Source: Daphnia pulex (taxonomy: Eukaryota > Arthropoda > Branchiopoda > Diplostraca > Daphniidae). Taken from it: a DNA stretch of 64,000 nt. Under the pieces are notes generated by a model. The model worked only from the letters and a program-made list of their open reading frames with translations, was not told where the DNA came from and made no database searches. Of the stretch, positions 43,280 through 54,339 are shown piece after piece. A program made the translations under genes and the position numbers. The DNA lies in the NCBI RefSeq assembly GCF_021134715.1, contig NC_060018.1:7643501-7707500 (forward strand). Direction: 5' to 3'. Numbering within the stretch: the stretch's first letter is position 1; each line of letters starts with the position of its first letter.

Positions 43280-43994
43280 TCAATTAAGTTCCTCCACTGG
43301 TGTCTTGTGGGGTGGGGGGGGGGGGGTCATCAGGGTCATCAGGGCCACCTTGCAGGCCGACTGGACTGCCGTTTTCTCTTCCAGGAGTGCGTTGACCAGA
43401 TGCGGCGTCAAAACTTCAATAAATTTAGGGGGGAGGAACTTTTTTGGATGACGGCCCAAATAGTGATTCGTCTGCGCCACCAGCTTCTTCACTTCGTTGC
43501 TGGTGTGATTCCGAGTCTTGGCGAACGCCAGGCATAACGATGGTGGGAACGAGACTGGGCTGCCGCTAGTGCAGCCGCTCGTCATCAGGTGATTTAAGTG
43601 GAAGCCGATGGCCCGGATGTTGTTGGACAGGATGGGAACCGGTCGTCCGCCAGGTAACTGAGGAGGACACGGTGCAACTTATCGCGCCATTCCGGCGTGT
43701 AGACTTTCTCGGCCGCTTCCTTGAGGTCACCGAGAGACAGGCGCTCTTTCCGTGACACAGAGTCCAGTCCAGCGACGGATCGTCTTGAATCATGTAGTTG
43801 TTAAACAGGGTTACCAGTTCGTCGGCGGGCAGTTGACGGAAGAGGGCGCCAAGACATCCGGCGGCGGCCGATCGCGTTTTTTCTTCCGGATGCGATAGCA
43901 TCGACTGCAGACTGGCCAAGATGGACTTGCGGATGGGCTCACTCATGTTGTCGCCGGCCTGAGTGATATCGGCTCTGAGGGCATGCAGCGACGT
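43280..43994 (-). pseudogene. GCN1 (eIF2-kinase activator) C-terminal HEAT fragment
   Basis: Read downward from 43994. It runs LHALRADITQAGDNMSEPIR, then KSILASLQSMLSHPEEKTRS, AAAGCLGALFRQLPADELV and DDPSLDWTLCHGKSACLS. A frameshift leads to LKEAAEKVYTPEWRDKLHRV, another to VPILSNNIRAIGF, and finally NHTSNEVKKLVAQTNHYLGR and LTPHLVNALLEEKTAVQSAC. This is the succession of C-terminal HEAT repeats in GCN1, which binds GCN2 and ribosomes during amino-acid starvation. At least two frameshifts make it non-functional. It covers about 240 of roughly 2600 residues. The run of about 13 Gs near 43314 marks its decayed 3' end. Confidence 0.75.
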
Positions 43995-44036
43995 CTACCT
44001 GAATGACGAGTTTTCTGTTTTCTTGATTTTTGTTTA

Positions 44037-44281
44037 GATCTAGGAAAACAGTGGATCGACGCGCTCTTGACCAAATACTAGTTGACTCAGACGACTTGCC
44101 GCCCCCAGACGGACTTGACGGTTTTGATCGCTCAGCCATTTCACAACATTTTTTTTCTTGTTTTGACAGAGGCATGTATGGTCCATTGACTTTTAAATTG
44201 TACAATTTGGAGGCCATCTTCATGTATGCTTTAACTTTCGCCAGCTGTTTCGTTTTCGACTCCTCCATCTCTTGGTACACT
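44037..44281 (-). other. Unidentified exon upstream of the GCN1 fragment
   Basis: After a TTCTAG acceptor the minus strand encodes YQEMEESKTKQLAKVKAYMK, then MASKLYNLKVNGPYMPLSKQ and EKKCCEMAERSKPSSPSGGG. It is clean, basic and coding-looking. I do not recognise it. It is probably not GCN1; it may be from a transposon gene. Confidence 0.35.
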
Positions 44282-44400
44282 AGAACAGAAATTTATATAA
44301 ATTAATAATGCGATATCTTCTCAAAGAACACAACATGAAACTTACAGCTTCCTTTGATGAAAAATTTAAGTCGGCAAATGTATCTCGTGCAAATGTATCT

Positions 44401-44429
44401 CACCCCGAAAAAGTTTACTTTTCGGGGTG
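44401..44429. repeat. Short perfect hairpin
   Basis: CACCCCGAAAA pairs with TTTTCGGGGTG across a 7-base loop. A conspicuous GC stem in AT-rich DNA; it may be a fragment of a larger inverted repeat. Confidence 0.7.
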
Positions 44430-44938
44430 ATGTCACATCTCATGGTTGGTAACAAATCATCCAAGACCCGCAAAAACAATCTGAGGATGGTAGTAGCCAT
44501 TGATCCTCATTTCTTTTTCTATCCATTTTTTGTAGACATCAAACGAAGTTCCTGGCAGGAACGCCCTATTAATTATTCAAATAAAAAATTATGATTTGAA
44601 TAATATTAAAAAAATTTGAATATATTAACTTACTAAGTCATAAACTTGTCCACACAAAGATTGTTTATATTATATGTATGAGCAAGACGAATTGTTTTTG
44701 ATTGCTCCATTATACTGAATGATTGAAAGTAATGGATCTCCGTAGACGGTCAAACGTGCCTGATGGAGATTCTTCACCTTGACTGTGTCTAGTCAAAGGA
44801 TGTACCGGCGTACTTTGAAAGAAATCCAAAAAAAAGTTGGTGATGATTTTTTTCACCGTATTTCATAGTGTGACCGGTGAATTGGAATGTTTGTAATGTT
44901 GAGTCGTTGGCACAAATAATTATCCTAAACATTTCACT
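44430..44938. other. Spacer below the DIRS-like element
   Basis: This should hold the 3' part of the retroelement (a tyrosine recombinase in DIRS elements), but I could not recognise one in the broken frames. Confidence 0.35.
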
Positions 44939-46642
44939 TTAGATATGTCTTTTTCCTGATCCTTTTGTCTGGAAAGTGACTATGTTTTGGCCGTCGGTGA
45001 GCCAGTAGATAGTTAATGCTTTGTTAGTAGACACGCCGATCCGTTCGTAGTATTCTAGAGTCCTCGTGACTGCTAGTAGTTCCCTATGTCCACATGACGA
45101 TTCTCGTTCTAACTCACTCAGCACGCCCCGGAAATAGAGATGTTTACCTTTGATAGAGAAACGCAAGTAGCAAAACCGGAGGCGTCACTGGCCAAAAAAT
45201 TTTCTTCATTTGTTCGAGCATGGTTGGCAACGAAGCTTTGCTTCGTGAAAGAGTTTTGAGGACCGATGATTTACACAACTGATATTTCGTTGGCTGCCGA
45301 TCGGTTAATTTTCAAATTTGTAGCAATTCTCGACAAAGAATTTCATCCCGTTGATGAACACTTCACTCATAACTAAGCGTGTGCCCCATCCTGTTTACTC
45401 GACGGCCTTGTCCAAATCAATATACGCTGCCATGACTGCTCTTGCAGCCATGACAACAACTGGTCCTATAGCCGGTTCCATGGCTACAATTTTTCCAAGT
45501 GTGCTGGCGACATTCAGCTATTTTAGCGATTTCAGCGAGATCCCTGTCTGAAATAAACTTTGACCCATGGTTAATCGTTTTGTTTACTTGTTGTAAGCTG
45601 AGCTGTTTTGTTTTTTTGTTACTGCAAGTCGTACCGCCACGCTGCCGGTGTCAATGATCAAGCCAAAGTTCTCTTTCGATTGACTTGCGTCACCTTTTTA
45701 ATCAGATTTCTTTGTTTCAATAATGAATTCTTACTATTGCAAAACATCGTAAACAAATACGATATGCTCTTCTGCTTGGCGTTGTGAAACTGCTATTACT
45801 CTGCCGTCGTCCAAATAGATTAAATGGCGCATTGCTTTCTCGTGTAAAACAGCGTTGACCGGCTTAAGGATCTTTGTGATACTGTGGACAGCAGAGGAGA
45901 GTCCAAAGGGAAGATTGAGGAAGATGAGATATTGAATCTCGCCGTTCGGCTTTGGTATGGCTGCGCCGAGATATTTTGTTTGACAGGGTGGATTTTTATA
46001 TGCTGATAGGCCACCTTTAGATCATAAGTTATCTGGTAGTCTTGGTCTCGTGTCAATTACAATAATCGCTGGAAGTGCTCGCTGAGAGAGTAACCTTTTG
46101 TTCCTTGATGCTCAGATTTACACTTCTTTACCCGTCCCAGCAAAGTCTCTTCTTATTCGAACCGTCTCTTCCCGTCCTCTGATTCAATAATCTCATCTGA
46201 ATTCCTGTAAAAAACAAATTGTATTTGTTTGTGGCTAATGACAAATAAAACTTGATTTGAGATCGCGCAATGAAAAAGTGTAAAGGCCATTGTATTGAAT
46301 CAGTCAAAATTAATTACTCCTTGTGGGTGTTTTTGGGACAGTTTCTGATAAAATGATCCGTTGCTCCGCACAAATAACATTTCCTTTCTTCTTTGAACGT
46401 CGTTTGTCTCCCTCCTCAGGAATAGCCTCCACGCCCTCTTGGCGTATATCCTTCCTGATAGCCGCCAGAGTGCCAGACGGTCCAGCTCCGAAATCACCGT
46501 ATTGTGGATAACCTCCAAATCGTCTGGGAAACGTATGAGAAATGTAGATGGCACATGATTCAACTGGTTTTTTTACGTTTAACTCCCAAGCAACTCTAGA
46601 AGCTTTGAGTATCTCTATAACAATAAAATTTGTAATTTTCAA
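44939..46642 (-). pseudogene. DIRS-like retroelement: gag, RT and RNase H remnants
   Basis: Read downward. The gag region at 46642-46310 contains a zinc knuckle at about 46379-46338 (CYLCGATDHFIRNC, C-x2-C-x4-H-x4-C). The reverse transcriptase at about 46055-45720 reads DYQITYDLK.AYQHIKIHP, then in shifted frame YLGAAIPKPNGEIQYLIF, LNLPFGLSSAVHSITKIL and RHLIYLDDGRVIA with the active-site YLDD. RNase H at about 45190-44939 starts SDASG and continues YFRGVLSELERESSCGHREL and TIYWLTDGQNIVTFQTKGSG. The YLDDG box and the WLTD-QN-V block fit DIRS or Ngaro-type elements. Frameshifts show it is inactive. Confidence 0.6.
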
Positions 46643-48311
46643 AACATTGTCAAATTAAATTTTAAATGACAATTTCATTTGTAATTGTCACCTAGTTACT
46701 TTTTCCTCTGTCAGTTCTGGTTTCTTTCAGACGAAAAAGAATTTAAATTTAGTATTATTAAATTATTTGTGGGAGTAGTGCATGGAAATGGCATTACTCA
46801 CGAGTGAAGATCTCCCAAAAGATTCTGAATACACATACAACCTAAAAATTCCCAAAGATAAAGGTGGCCTGAATAAGGTGGCCCCAAATCATTTCTTGTG
46901 TTGACAATTTGTTAGTGAAGCATTTCAAAGAAGCTAAACATTTATCTTAGGGATTCATTTGATACTGTTATTAAAATGGTTTAAAAATTAACCATTCATA
47001 GGCACATCGTCACATCACATAAAATTTCTTTCATACTGTAATTTCTCTACAAACATATGAAAATAAAATACTAACATGCTGTTGAAATCACTAGTTATGC
47101 CATTTAAGTTTACAAGATGAGAGCGAAGACAAGAAGGGAAAGAGGTTTCTTGACTTTGGACCATATCGTTCGTGTTGCAATAGCAATCATCGGCTATATT
47201 TAGATTGATTCTCAAACATAAAATTATTGGTAGTGGAGTCACAGCAAAACTGCATAATAATATTTAAAGTGTTAGTTTATTTCAGTATCATTAGTTTACT
47301 ACAGTTATTCTTCTAAAATGTACTTAATATTATTATGGAATTATGGTTAGTTGAAATGTCTTATTTTACAGAGCTATCAGAATTTCTTTCGGACGATTAA
47401 AATCTAAAAACTGATATGTTGTTGGGGAATCACATTTTCTATTTCACTTAATTCTTGTTTAATTCCACTGACATGCTATTTTTAATGACTTTAGAATCCG
47501 GTGATGAGTTCTAAAATGGAAACTCACCCTTGTGTCTTGTATGCTGCATGGAGAAGTTGCCATAAGATGTTTTCCAAAAGGACAATTCTTGTAAAGGAAT
47601 AAAATGTCATCGTCAAGAAGCATGTATTTTTTTGCCAATCAATAATTATAAAGCTATAAATTGCTTTTGATTGGCCTTTTTACAATCAATCGGGCATTAT
47701 CTTGTTAATTTTTTGGCGAAAGCCGCTAATTTTTAAGTATTATAGTTTAATGGAAAACTTAATTTCGTCAATGGTGCTTGGCCATAAGGCGCCGTGTAAA
47801 CCACGGCTGCCGCGCGGCTGAAAATAATTTGACGGTCTGTCACTATTAATTTCATAAATAAGCTATTTTACACGTTGTTTTTCTGAAAATTTGATAATTT
47901 ATAAAATAAAAGACGTAAAAAACGAGGGAATTTATTAATAATTTATTTATAATTAAAAGTACTATATTTTTTCGAAAATAAAAAAAATTTAATTTAAAAT
48001 TGATTTTTTTTTACATAATTTTTAATATTTTCACGGGGGGGGTTTTGGATGTAACACTTTAAACACTACATTAACGAAGCTCATTTAAAAATTTCTGGAT
48101 ACATTTTGTTCGAGGTTAACAATTAATTACCCTATACTAAAAACGAAATGTGGATCAGAGCTCGGGAAACAAGACAACTGATGCGGGAGATTTTTGAAGA
48201 AGTCAGGAAACTGTAGGAACCATTGCAGCGTTACACCTCAAATAAGTCCTCTTATTATTACATAGACATCCTAATGTTGCCATTGCATTTGACAGCAAAC
48301 TTCAACGGTCA
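46643..48311. other. AT-rich spacer
   Basis: No gene recognised. A minus-strand frame at 47242-47015 has no motif. A short GC-rich patch near 47785-47825 is unexplained. Confidence 0.4.
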
Positions 48312-48691
48312 ATGGAGCGCGAAAGAAGAATTAAATGCCGTCCACACTCTATCGACGAAGCAGGGGAAGCTTTAATTAATAATCCACATTACAAGTATTT
48401 AATGTTCCAGCGATTCATTTATTTCATTACATTTATTAGGGAAACCCCGACCGAACTTTTTCCTAACTTTTCGTGCGATGTCAAATGTATGAAAAAAGAG
48501 AGAGTAAATTTTTGTTGGATACTATTACGTTATGGCGTTTTTATCCCAATAGTAGGACTAAAGATAGAAATTCCCTCTTTTATCATGGGAGGGTTCATAC
48601 TGAAACAGGAACAACACTTGTTTTCATATCTAGAAATTATACCGATTTTGCGATCTTAGGAAGAGATAGCCTGCGACGCAAATTTTGGTAA
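48312..48691 (+). other. Unidentified coding-looking frames
   Basis: Two overlapping plus-strand frames (48312-48659 and 48473-48691) look partly coding, for example TLWRFYPNSRTKDRNSLFYH and GTTLVFISRNYTDFAILG. They probably form one gene with a frameshift. I cannot name the family; a transposase is possible. Confidence 0.3.
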
Positions 48692-48797
48692 TCTTCCATT
48701 TCTTTTTGCGCAGCTTTTTAAATCCACGTTGCTGCCTATGCAGTAAGTTAATTTCAATTTAATTATGTTTTATGTATATTTGATTAATAGCGCTGCT

Positions 48798-48823
48798 AAA
48801 AGTGAGAGTGCACTCTCACTTTT
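48798..48823. repeat. 26-bp perfect palindrome
   Basis: AAAAGTGAGAGTG followed directly by its reverse complement, with no spacer. It could be a binding site for a dimeric protein or a joined pair of transposon ends. Confidence 0.9.
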
Positions 48824-49822
48824 TGTTCCCTACTATTCATGGTAGATTCTTTCATTTTACTATCATAAGTGGGGAAAAGTAGAGAAAAACCCCAATTTCT
48901 CTACTTTCCCATACCTTAAGTAAGAAAATGGCACATTGTAACCGTACGAAACTTTTAGCTAGTTCTTTACTAGAAATAGCTAAAAGAATAGTGAAATGGG
49001 GTATTTCCAAAGGTCTTGATTTTGTGAAATTTAACTAACAAACTCTAAGAACCTTATCGTCATACATTTGCCAGAGCTAAATACAAAATACCAGTAGACC
49101 TACTATTACATGGAAAAGCTATAACACCAATACAAACCCCGCTAATTGTCCTTTAGCAGCAATTAACAACAACTGTCGCCAATTTTCGTTTTCAACAGCC
49201 ACTAAAGTGACCTTAAGTTTCTGAATATTAACTAGGCCTATACTCATCAGAATAAACACCACGGTAATGAAGTTCAGATATTTAAATGCATTTCCCCTGT
49301 TCTTGTGCCACATCAAATTTCTTTCGCATACTAAAACCGTGGTACCCAAACCAGAATCAGCCACTCGGTTACAGGCGTATTATTTTAGGAGCATTACTTT
49401 CTCTTCCAGCGAACCTTTAGTTTTTGGAAATTGTTTCTGTGTCTGCTCGATTGAAACACGATGTTGCGTTTCTTAGGTGTAATTTTCCTCCCCTGGGTGA
49501 CCTTAAAAATATTTTACGCACTTTTGTGATGTTTCTTTTTCCTGGAATGTGGGGAAATCCTATTTCACCTTTTTCTCCCACTTTATACTGGTATCTTTTG
49601 AGACCCCTTTTGACACCAATGATTTGTTTTTTAGCTCTTTGTAGCATCAAGAATTATTTTCATCTGACTTGGATGGTGGCTTGCTGTTGTTTTTTTTTTT
49701 TACTAATGACTTTTTCAAAGGCTCTTTTTATTTTTTGCACAGACTATTTAGGGTTTCATTTATCGTATTATTTCCCTCTTGTTTTTATAATTTTGCCTCT
49801 CACCATCATATCTGCTTATGAA
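48824..49822. other. Spacer
   Basis: Overlapping frames on both strands (49424-50029 plus, 49650-49417 minus) have no motifs. The plus frame is hydrophobic because of T-rich sequence, and it runs through the palindrome below. Confidence 0.4.
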
Positions 49823-49990
49823 GACATGCCAAAAAGTCGTGCGCAGTTTACGCCGATGCGCACCACAGCGGCCGATAGCAGAACTAAGATTGTTATTACG
49901 CTTGACACCATTTGTAATAACAATCTTAGTTCTGCTATCGGCCGCTGTGGTGCGCATCGGCGTAAACTGCGCACGACTTTTTGGCATGTC
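49823..49990. repeat. Perfect inverted repeat, 77-bp arms, 14-base loop
   Basis: 49823-49899 (starting GACATGCCAAAAAGTCG) is the exact reverse complement of 49914-49990 (ending CTTTTTGGCATGTC). No mismatch was found over 77 bp. The arms are much more GC-rich than the flanks. Both arms lie on all reported frames here, so those frames are artefacts of the repeat. No target duplication is obvious. As RNA it would fold into a long perfect hairpin. Confidence 0.9.
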
Positions 49991-50379
49991 ATCTACTTTT
50001 TTATTGGAATAACATCTATACACTCTTAACTATATACGTTCAGAAAAATTCTCTTGACAAGATGACTTCGATAACATATTGAAAATGTGTTTATGTAAAC
50101 CGTATGAAGAAATGTGACATACTATGTACAGATATTCAATTTTCAAGTCCGAAACAAGTTTAACATTAAAGCAAATATAATTTAAAACATTCAAAAGTTA
50201 TTCCAAAAGAAATTCAAATTTTTACTTTTAAGTTTTAACGTTAAATAATTAGTTATCGTCTTACGTTAAATGACTAAAGAAATACAATACTTTCCAGTAG
50301 TAGTGATTTAGATTCCCTCCTTTCCTGTTGTAAGTAAAAACATAAGTTGTAGACAATTTTTTAAGCTCTACGATTTTTC
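49991..50379. other. AT-rich spacer
   Basis: Nothing recognised. Confidence 0.4.
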
Positions 50380-51199
50380 TTATACTTTAACCGCTTCTCT
50401 TCTTTTGCTGCTTCCTACGCTTCTTTTGGACATTCCCTCGTAGATTATTTTTGACTTTCCCTCGTTTTTTCTTCTTGACTTTCCCTCATTTATTCTTCTT
50501 GAATTTCCCTCGTTGATTCTTCTTGAATTTCCCTCCTCCATTCTTTTGAACTTTGCCATTTTGTTTCTTGACATTTCTCTCTTCCAAAATTTTAGGTAGC
50601 TTGTCCATTTTCATAGCGTCTTCAAGAGTGATAACCGAAGCAACTTTCATAATAAATCTACCTCTCTTTTGAGGCCACTCACCAAGAAATAGTGGCTTCA
50701 TCTGAAAAAAACAAGCAAAACAATCATTGGTGTTAGATTTACTATTGCCATTTAATTGTGTTTTGTCTTACATTTTGTAAATAATCAGCATTAAAGATTA
50801 TCATGCAGTTTATGTGCCAAGTTTCACTTTTAATGTAGCTTTTGCAAAACTTTCTAAGAATGTACAACATACAACAATTTCCTGGCAGTGTGTAGCTTGA
50901 CAACAGAGTGGTTTGCTATCTAACACTGTTTTCAGTTGTCGTTGAAGACGTGCCATTACCACAGGCCCTGCTCCAACCGTTTGGATAAGTAGGCCGATAA
51001 GTTTTATCTCAAAGTTTGTCAAGATAATTTTCAAATAATGAGTCCAACTTCCAAATAGGAAGTACAGCCTGAGAAGAAACCAATTTTTTAAGTTGGGCTT
51101 CATGCTCACATATTGTGATATGGTGTTTGGCATACCTGAAAAGTTAATGATATAAAAACAGCTGAAGACGTAGAGTGATTCCAAATTCAATTCATTCAA
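50380..51199 (-). pseudogene. Possible piggyBac-type transposase remnant with a Lys-rich repeat tail
   Basis: Read downward. 51199-50810 contains ISQYVSMKPNLKNWF, then VGAGPVVMARLQRQLKTVLD with broken frames. After a TTTCAG acceptor, 50701 onward reads LFLGEWPQKRGRFIMKVASV then EDAMKMDKLPKILEER. The KPxK-W, LG...VV..L and KKRG...W-DNK order recalls piggyBac transposases, but key residues cannot be confirmed. The end (50574-50380) is a 24-bp tandem repeat that reads EGNSRRIN in one frame and GKFKKNQR in another. Treat the family call as tentative. Confidence 0.3.
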
Positions 51200-51293
51200 G
51201 ATCCAACCGGAATGCAGCTGCCATATTGATTTGTTATCATTAAAACAAATATTTATTATTGCAAATGATGAAAACGATAAAATTTACACTTAC

Positions 51294-51830
51294 CCCAATC
51301 AAATTGAAGATCCGTCGGGTTTTTGGGAAACTTCGGTTGCTTCTTTCGTTGCAACGCCCTAATAATGTTGTCCTTCACTGGGAGATTGCGCGATGGATCT
51401 TTTGCGAACTCCACCATCATTTTTTCTCTACTACTCCCCTACCTGAGGCTAGCGGATTGCTGATAGCCTGTGCCTTCGCTTTCATGAGAACTGAAGCATC
51501 CCTAGAGATGTCCAGGTTGGTTGAGCAGGTATGAGGTACTCTGAGGGTGAAGTTGGCATCACATTGCGACACCCGAGAACGGCAGAAATTCGGGTTTGTG
51601 TGCTTATTACAGCGCCACGCTACCGATCGCTTGTTGGTCCGCTTCTCGTGGTAGCTGTGACCAACCCCATCGAATAACGTATTGCGCTCGCTGAAAAATA
51701 AAACACATTATTTGGGAAATATAACATAAACGAAATAATTTGCATACTTTTTCATCGCTTTCTCTGTGATGTGCCAGACAGGCTCATCATCTTCGGATGA
51801 CTTGAGATCATCATCTTTAATTATCGACAT
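51294..51830 (-). pseudogene. FLYWCH zinc-finger protein start (MULE-type), two exons
   Basis: Exon 1 (51830-51748) encodes MSIIKDDDLKSSEDDEPVWH and ITEKAMK. It joins in phase across a 57-bp intron to exon 2 (51690-51294): NERNTLFDGVGHSYHEKRTN, then SVAWRCNKHTNPNFCRSRVS and an H-T-C end. That is the FLYWCH pattern (a Y...W-C...C.AR...H.H finger). The next helical stretch is KAKAQAISNPLASGRGVVEK. Here six As near 51421 cause a frameshift; in the other frame the sequence goes on as MMVEFAKDPSRNLPVKDNII and KKQPKFPKNPTDLQFDW, to a GTAAGT donor. FLYWCH fingers commonly precede a MULE transposase domain. None was recognised downstream. Confidence 0.6.
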
Positions 51831-52377
51831 CCTGGATGGCTATTGGCTGGTAGTGTAGCAGTTCGACAGCGTCTTCCGCAACTGGAACGGTAACTTCTAA
51901 TCGGCTACTAGCTTCTCCAACGGGAGTGGTAGTAAACGTCACTAGAAAAAAATTCGATTAAATGAGATAAAAGTACACAAATACACTTGCGTCACCAATT
52001 CTTCATTTAACATTTGACGCATTCAATCGAGATCCATCATCTACCATAAGAATTTAAAGATTACCAAATTTAGACTGGGTTCTAACCCGGGTCGACCGGG
52101 TTGGATGGTTTAACGATAAGCACATAGTTAAGTAGTTTACATATTTAATTTAATAATATGAGACCCTTATAAATAGCAATTACTACTTTACAATTTAAAA
52201 AAAAACTTACTGGGCGTACACGTTTAGCTGGTTGAGGAGGCTCAGCACTAATACAAATAAAATTACCCAATCACATCATGTGAATTCAATATTATCAGAT
52301 CAATTATGACTAATGGTAGTCCTTTAGGAAAGTTCCAGTAGGCTATGCCATAACAAACCTGGAACGGTGATGTGCTC
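51831..52377. other. Spacer upstream of the FLYWCH gene
   Basis: A minus-strand stretch at 51950-51826 (TPVGEASSRLEVTVPVAEDA) after a TAG acceptor looks coding and may be an earlier exon. It ends in a stop just after the FLYWCH start codon, in another frame. Confidence 0.35.
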
Positions 52378-52508
52378 TAAAGGGAGGATTGGTTCCAAAA
52401 CCACAGACAAAGCTCCGACCAGTGTTCCCGGTGTCCCAAAGGCGTAATGGATCTGTTGCTGAGCAAATTTGTGATAAGTTAACGAATTGATGTTGAGGTC
52501 AGCTGCCT
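52378..52508 (-). CDS. Isolated exon of an unknown gene
   Basis: A 131-bp exon runs from an ATATAG acceptor to a CCAG/GTTTGT donor. It encodes ADLNINSLTYHKFAQQQIHY, AFGTPGTLVGALSVVLEPIL and PLEHITVP. It is clean and coding-looking. It is probably part of the same leftward gene as 52875-53099. Not recognised. Confidence 0.4.
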
Positions 52509-52874
52509 ATATTAGAAACCAACAAATGAAAACCACAAAAAATTAGGTGCCGCTTAAAAAAAGGAAAATATGCTTGAATTTCACCTGTAGGCAAATTTAA
52601 GCAATATTGGATGTATGGCACAGTGATCCCCATCGACTGATAAACAAAAGTCCCTTGGGTGTCTTGTGTTGATTGACACAGGAATCACAGAATGTTCTGA
52701 TGGAACTGATGTAAGTCGGATCATTGGTTAATTTTGCCAAAAATACCTGAAATTGAGCGTTCCTTGGCCGATTCACGGTCACTTTCGCGTTTTTAGTCGA
52801 TCTTTTCCTGGTCTTCCAATACTTTGGCCAGGTCATTTTCCAAATATCCAACCTTCTTCCTGTATATTATATCT
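52509..52874. other. Intron-like or decayed exon sequence
   Basis: Minus-strand frame at 52851-52597 ends an exon at CAG/GTATTT near 52747 in one reading, but a TAG stop precedes it. Unresolved. Confidence 0.3.
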
Positions 52875-53099
52875 TCTCTACTTCCTTCCTGCTGTAACAG
52901 CTATCGACCGGCCATGCTTCATCCAGACTTGGAGTAAGAAAATTTGTTTGCGTGATTCTTCGTCCGACTTTCTCAGCTCTGCTAGTGCATTCTCGGATGC
53001 AGTCTTAATATTTCCTGCCTCCACGGTTGCGATCACTGCCGCTGATGCGAGTATTCCGTTTTGTAAAGGAATCATAGTTTTCCCCAATGCTTCCAGTTG
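52875..53099 (-). CDS. Coiled-coil exon of an unknown gene
   Basis: After a TTATAG acceptor the minus strand encodes QLEALGKTMIPLQNGILASA, AVIATVEAGNIKTASENALA and ELRKSDEESRKQIFLLQVWM to a TAG stop. The Ala/Leu/Glu heptad pattern suggests a helical, coiled-coil segment. The 214-codon plus-strand frame over it is a shadow. The family is unknown; similar helical N-termini occur in transposon-associated proteins. Confidence 0.4.
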
Positions 53100-53358
53100 C
53101 TATAATAAATCAAATGAAAGAAGAACTATTAATTACAAGTTCTTTCTGGATAACATAATATTTTTAAACAATATATTTGTTATTATTATTCGTGTGTGTG
53201 TCAATTTAATGATTCGTGACATTCATATGATAGAATTCGTCTTTTTTGCGACCTGGTTGTCAACAGGCAGCTGTGTTTGGACCCATGGCTGTCAATCCAC
53301 ATCTTGTCTCATGACTATAACATGCAGCTCAATTCCTGACTGTGAACAGGCAATTGTA
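53100..53358. other. Spacer
   Basis: Contains short ATGCAGCTCA-type repeats that foreshadow the tandem duplication below it. No gene. Confidence 0.4.
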
Positions 53359-53956
53359 ATGGAGCTCATGACTTCCAACATGCAGCTCAGTTCCTGACTA
53401 TCAACAGGTAAAAACTGTTTATGAACTCATGATTTCCAACATGCACCTTAGCTTATGACTATAAAAATGCAGCTAACAATTTGCCAACGACGTGGGGTTA
53501 AACTTCAACCTAGGATTAAAAATTATAACTTTATTTGACAATACTTACCCATCCAGTGATGGATGATATATCATGTGAAACCTGGAAGAAACAATTAAGA
53601 AAGAATTGTCAACAAACCAGCCCTCATTGGGCATTTCATTCCTGACTATATACGTAATATGGAGCTCATGACTTCCCACATGCAGCTCAGTTCCTGACTA
53701 TCAACAGGTAAAAACTGTTTATTAACTCATGATTTCCAACATGCACCTTAGCTCATGACTATAGAAATGCAGATAACAATTTTCCAACGACGTGGGGTTC
53801 AACTTCAACCTAGGATTAAAAATTATAACTTTATTTGAAAATACTTACCCATCCAGTGATGGATGGTATATCATGTGAAACCTGGAAGAAACAATTAAGA
53901 AAGAGTTGTCAACAAACCAGCCCTTATTGGGCATTTCATTCCTGACTATATACGTG
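53359..53956. repeat. 300-bp tandem duplication that duplicates an exon
   Basis: Units start at 53359 and 53659 (ATGGAGCTCATGACTTCC) and are about 95% alike by eye. Each contains, on the minus strand, a CTTCCAG acceptor, the small exon VSHDISSITGW and a GTAAGT donor. The duplication thus gives two copies of one 34-bp exon in a row. Confidence 0.85.
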
Positions 53957-54339
53957 CAACTGATTGATTGCTTTGTGGCTGACTAGTGAATAAAAGACTT
54001 ATGGCTCTCATGTAGCCAGCGGTGAGATTTGGTGTTGTAAGTTACGCTAGATAGGTGCCCGTGGCGCAGTCATGACAAGGTGGTTGGGGGTTGAGATCCA
54101 GTTGGGAGTTGACGGACACAGCCTTTTTATTGGCCATCTTTTGGCCATGATTTTTCTGTAGCTGATTTGACCAATGGATTAATACCAGTCCTGAGGAGAT
54201 CTCTGAAATGGACGAGCAATAAATGCTTCATTGTCTCGAGAAACAGTGATATCGAGACGGTACATAGAGCTTGTTGTCAATTCAGGTGGCCGTCATTTCA
54301 AGTGCTCCATTTCTTTCAATGAATGCACGTGACTTGGTA
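53957..54339. other. Spacer
   Basis: No feature recognised. Confidence 0.4.

Noticed and set aside
44401..44429. Transcription terminator
   Set aside because: It is a GC stem followed by no meaningful T run, and rho-independent terminators do not apply to nuclear animal genes.
49424..50029. 201-codon hydrophobic open frame
   Set aside because: Hydrophobicity follows from T-rich DNA, and the last third is the palindrome, which is open in both directions.
52753..53397. 214-codon plus-strand open frame
   Set aside because: It lies antisense to the cleaner coiled-coil exon on the minus strand and has no motif. It crosses AT-rich repeats, so it is taken as a shadow.
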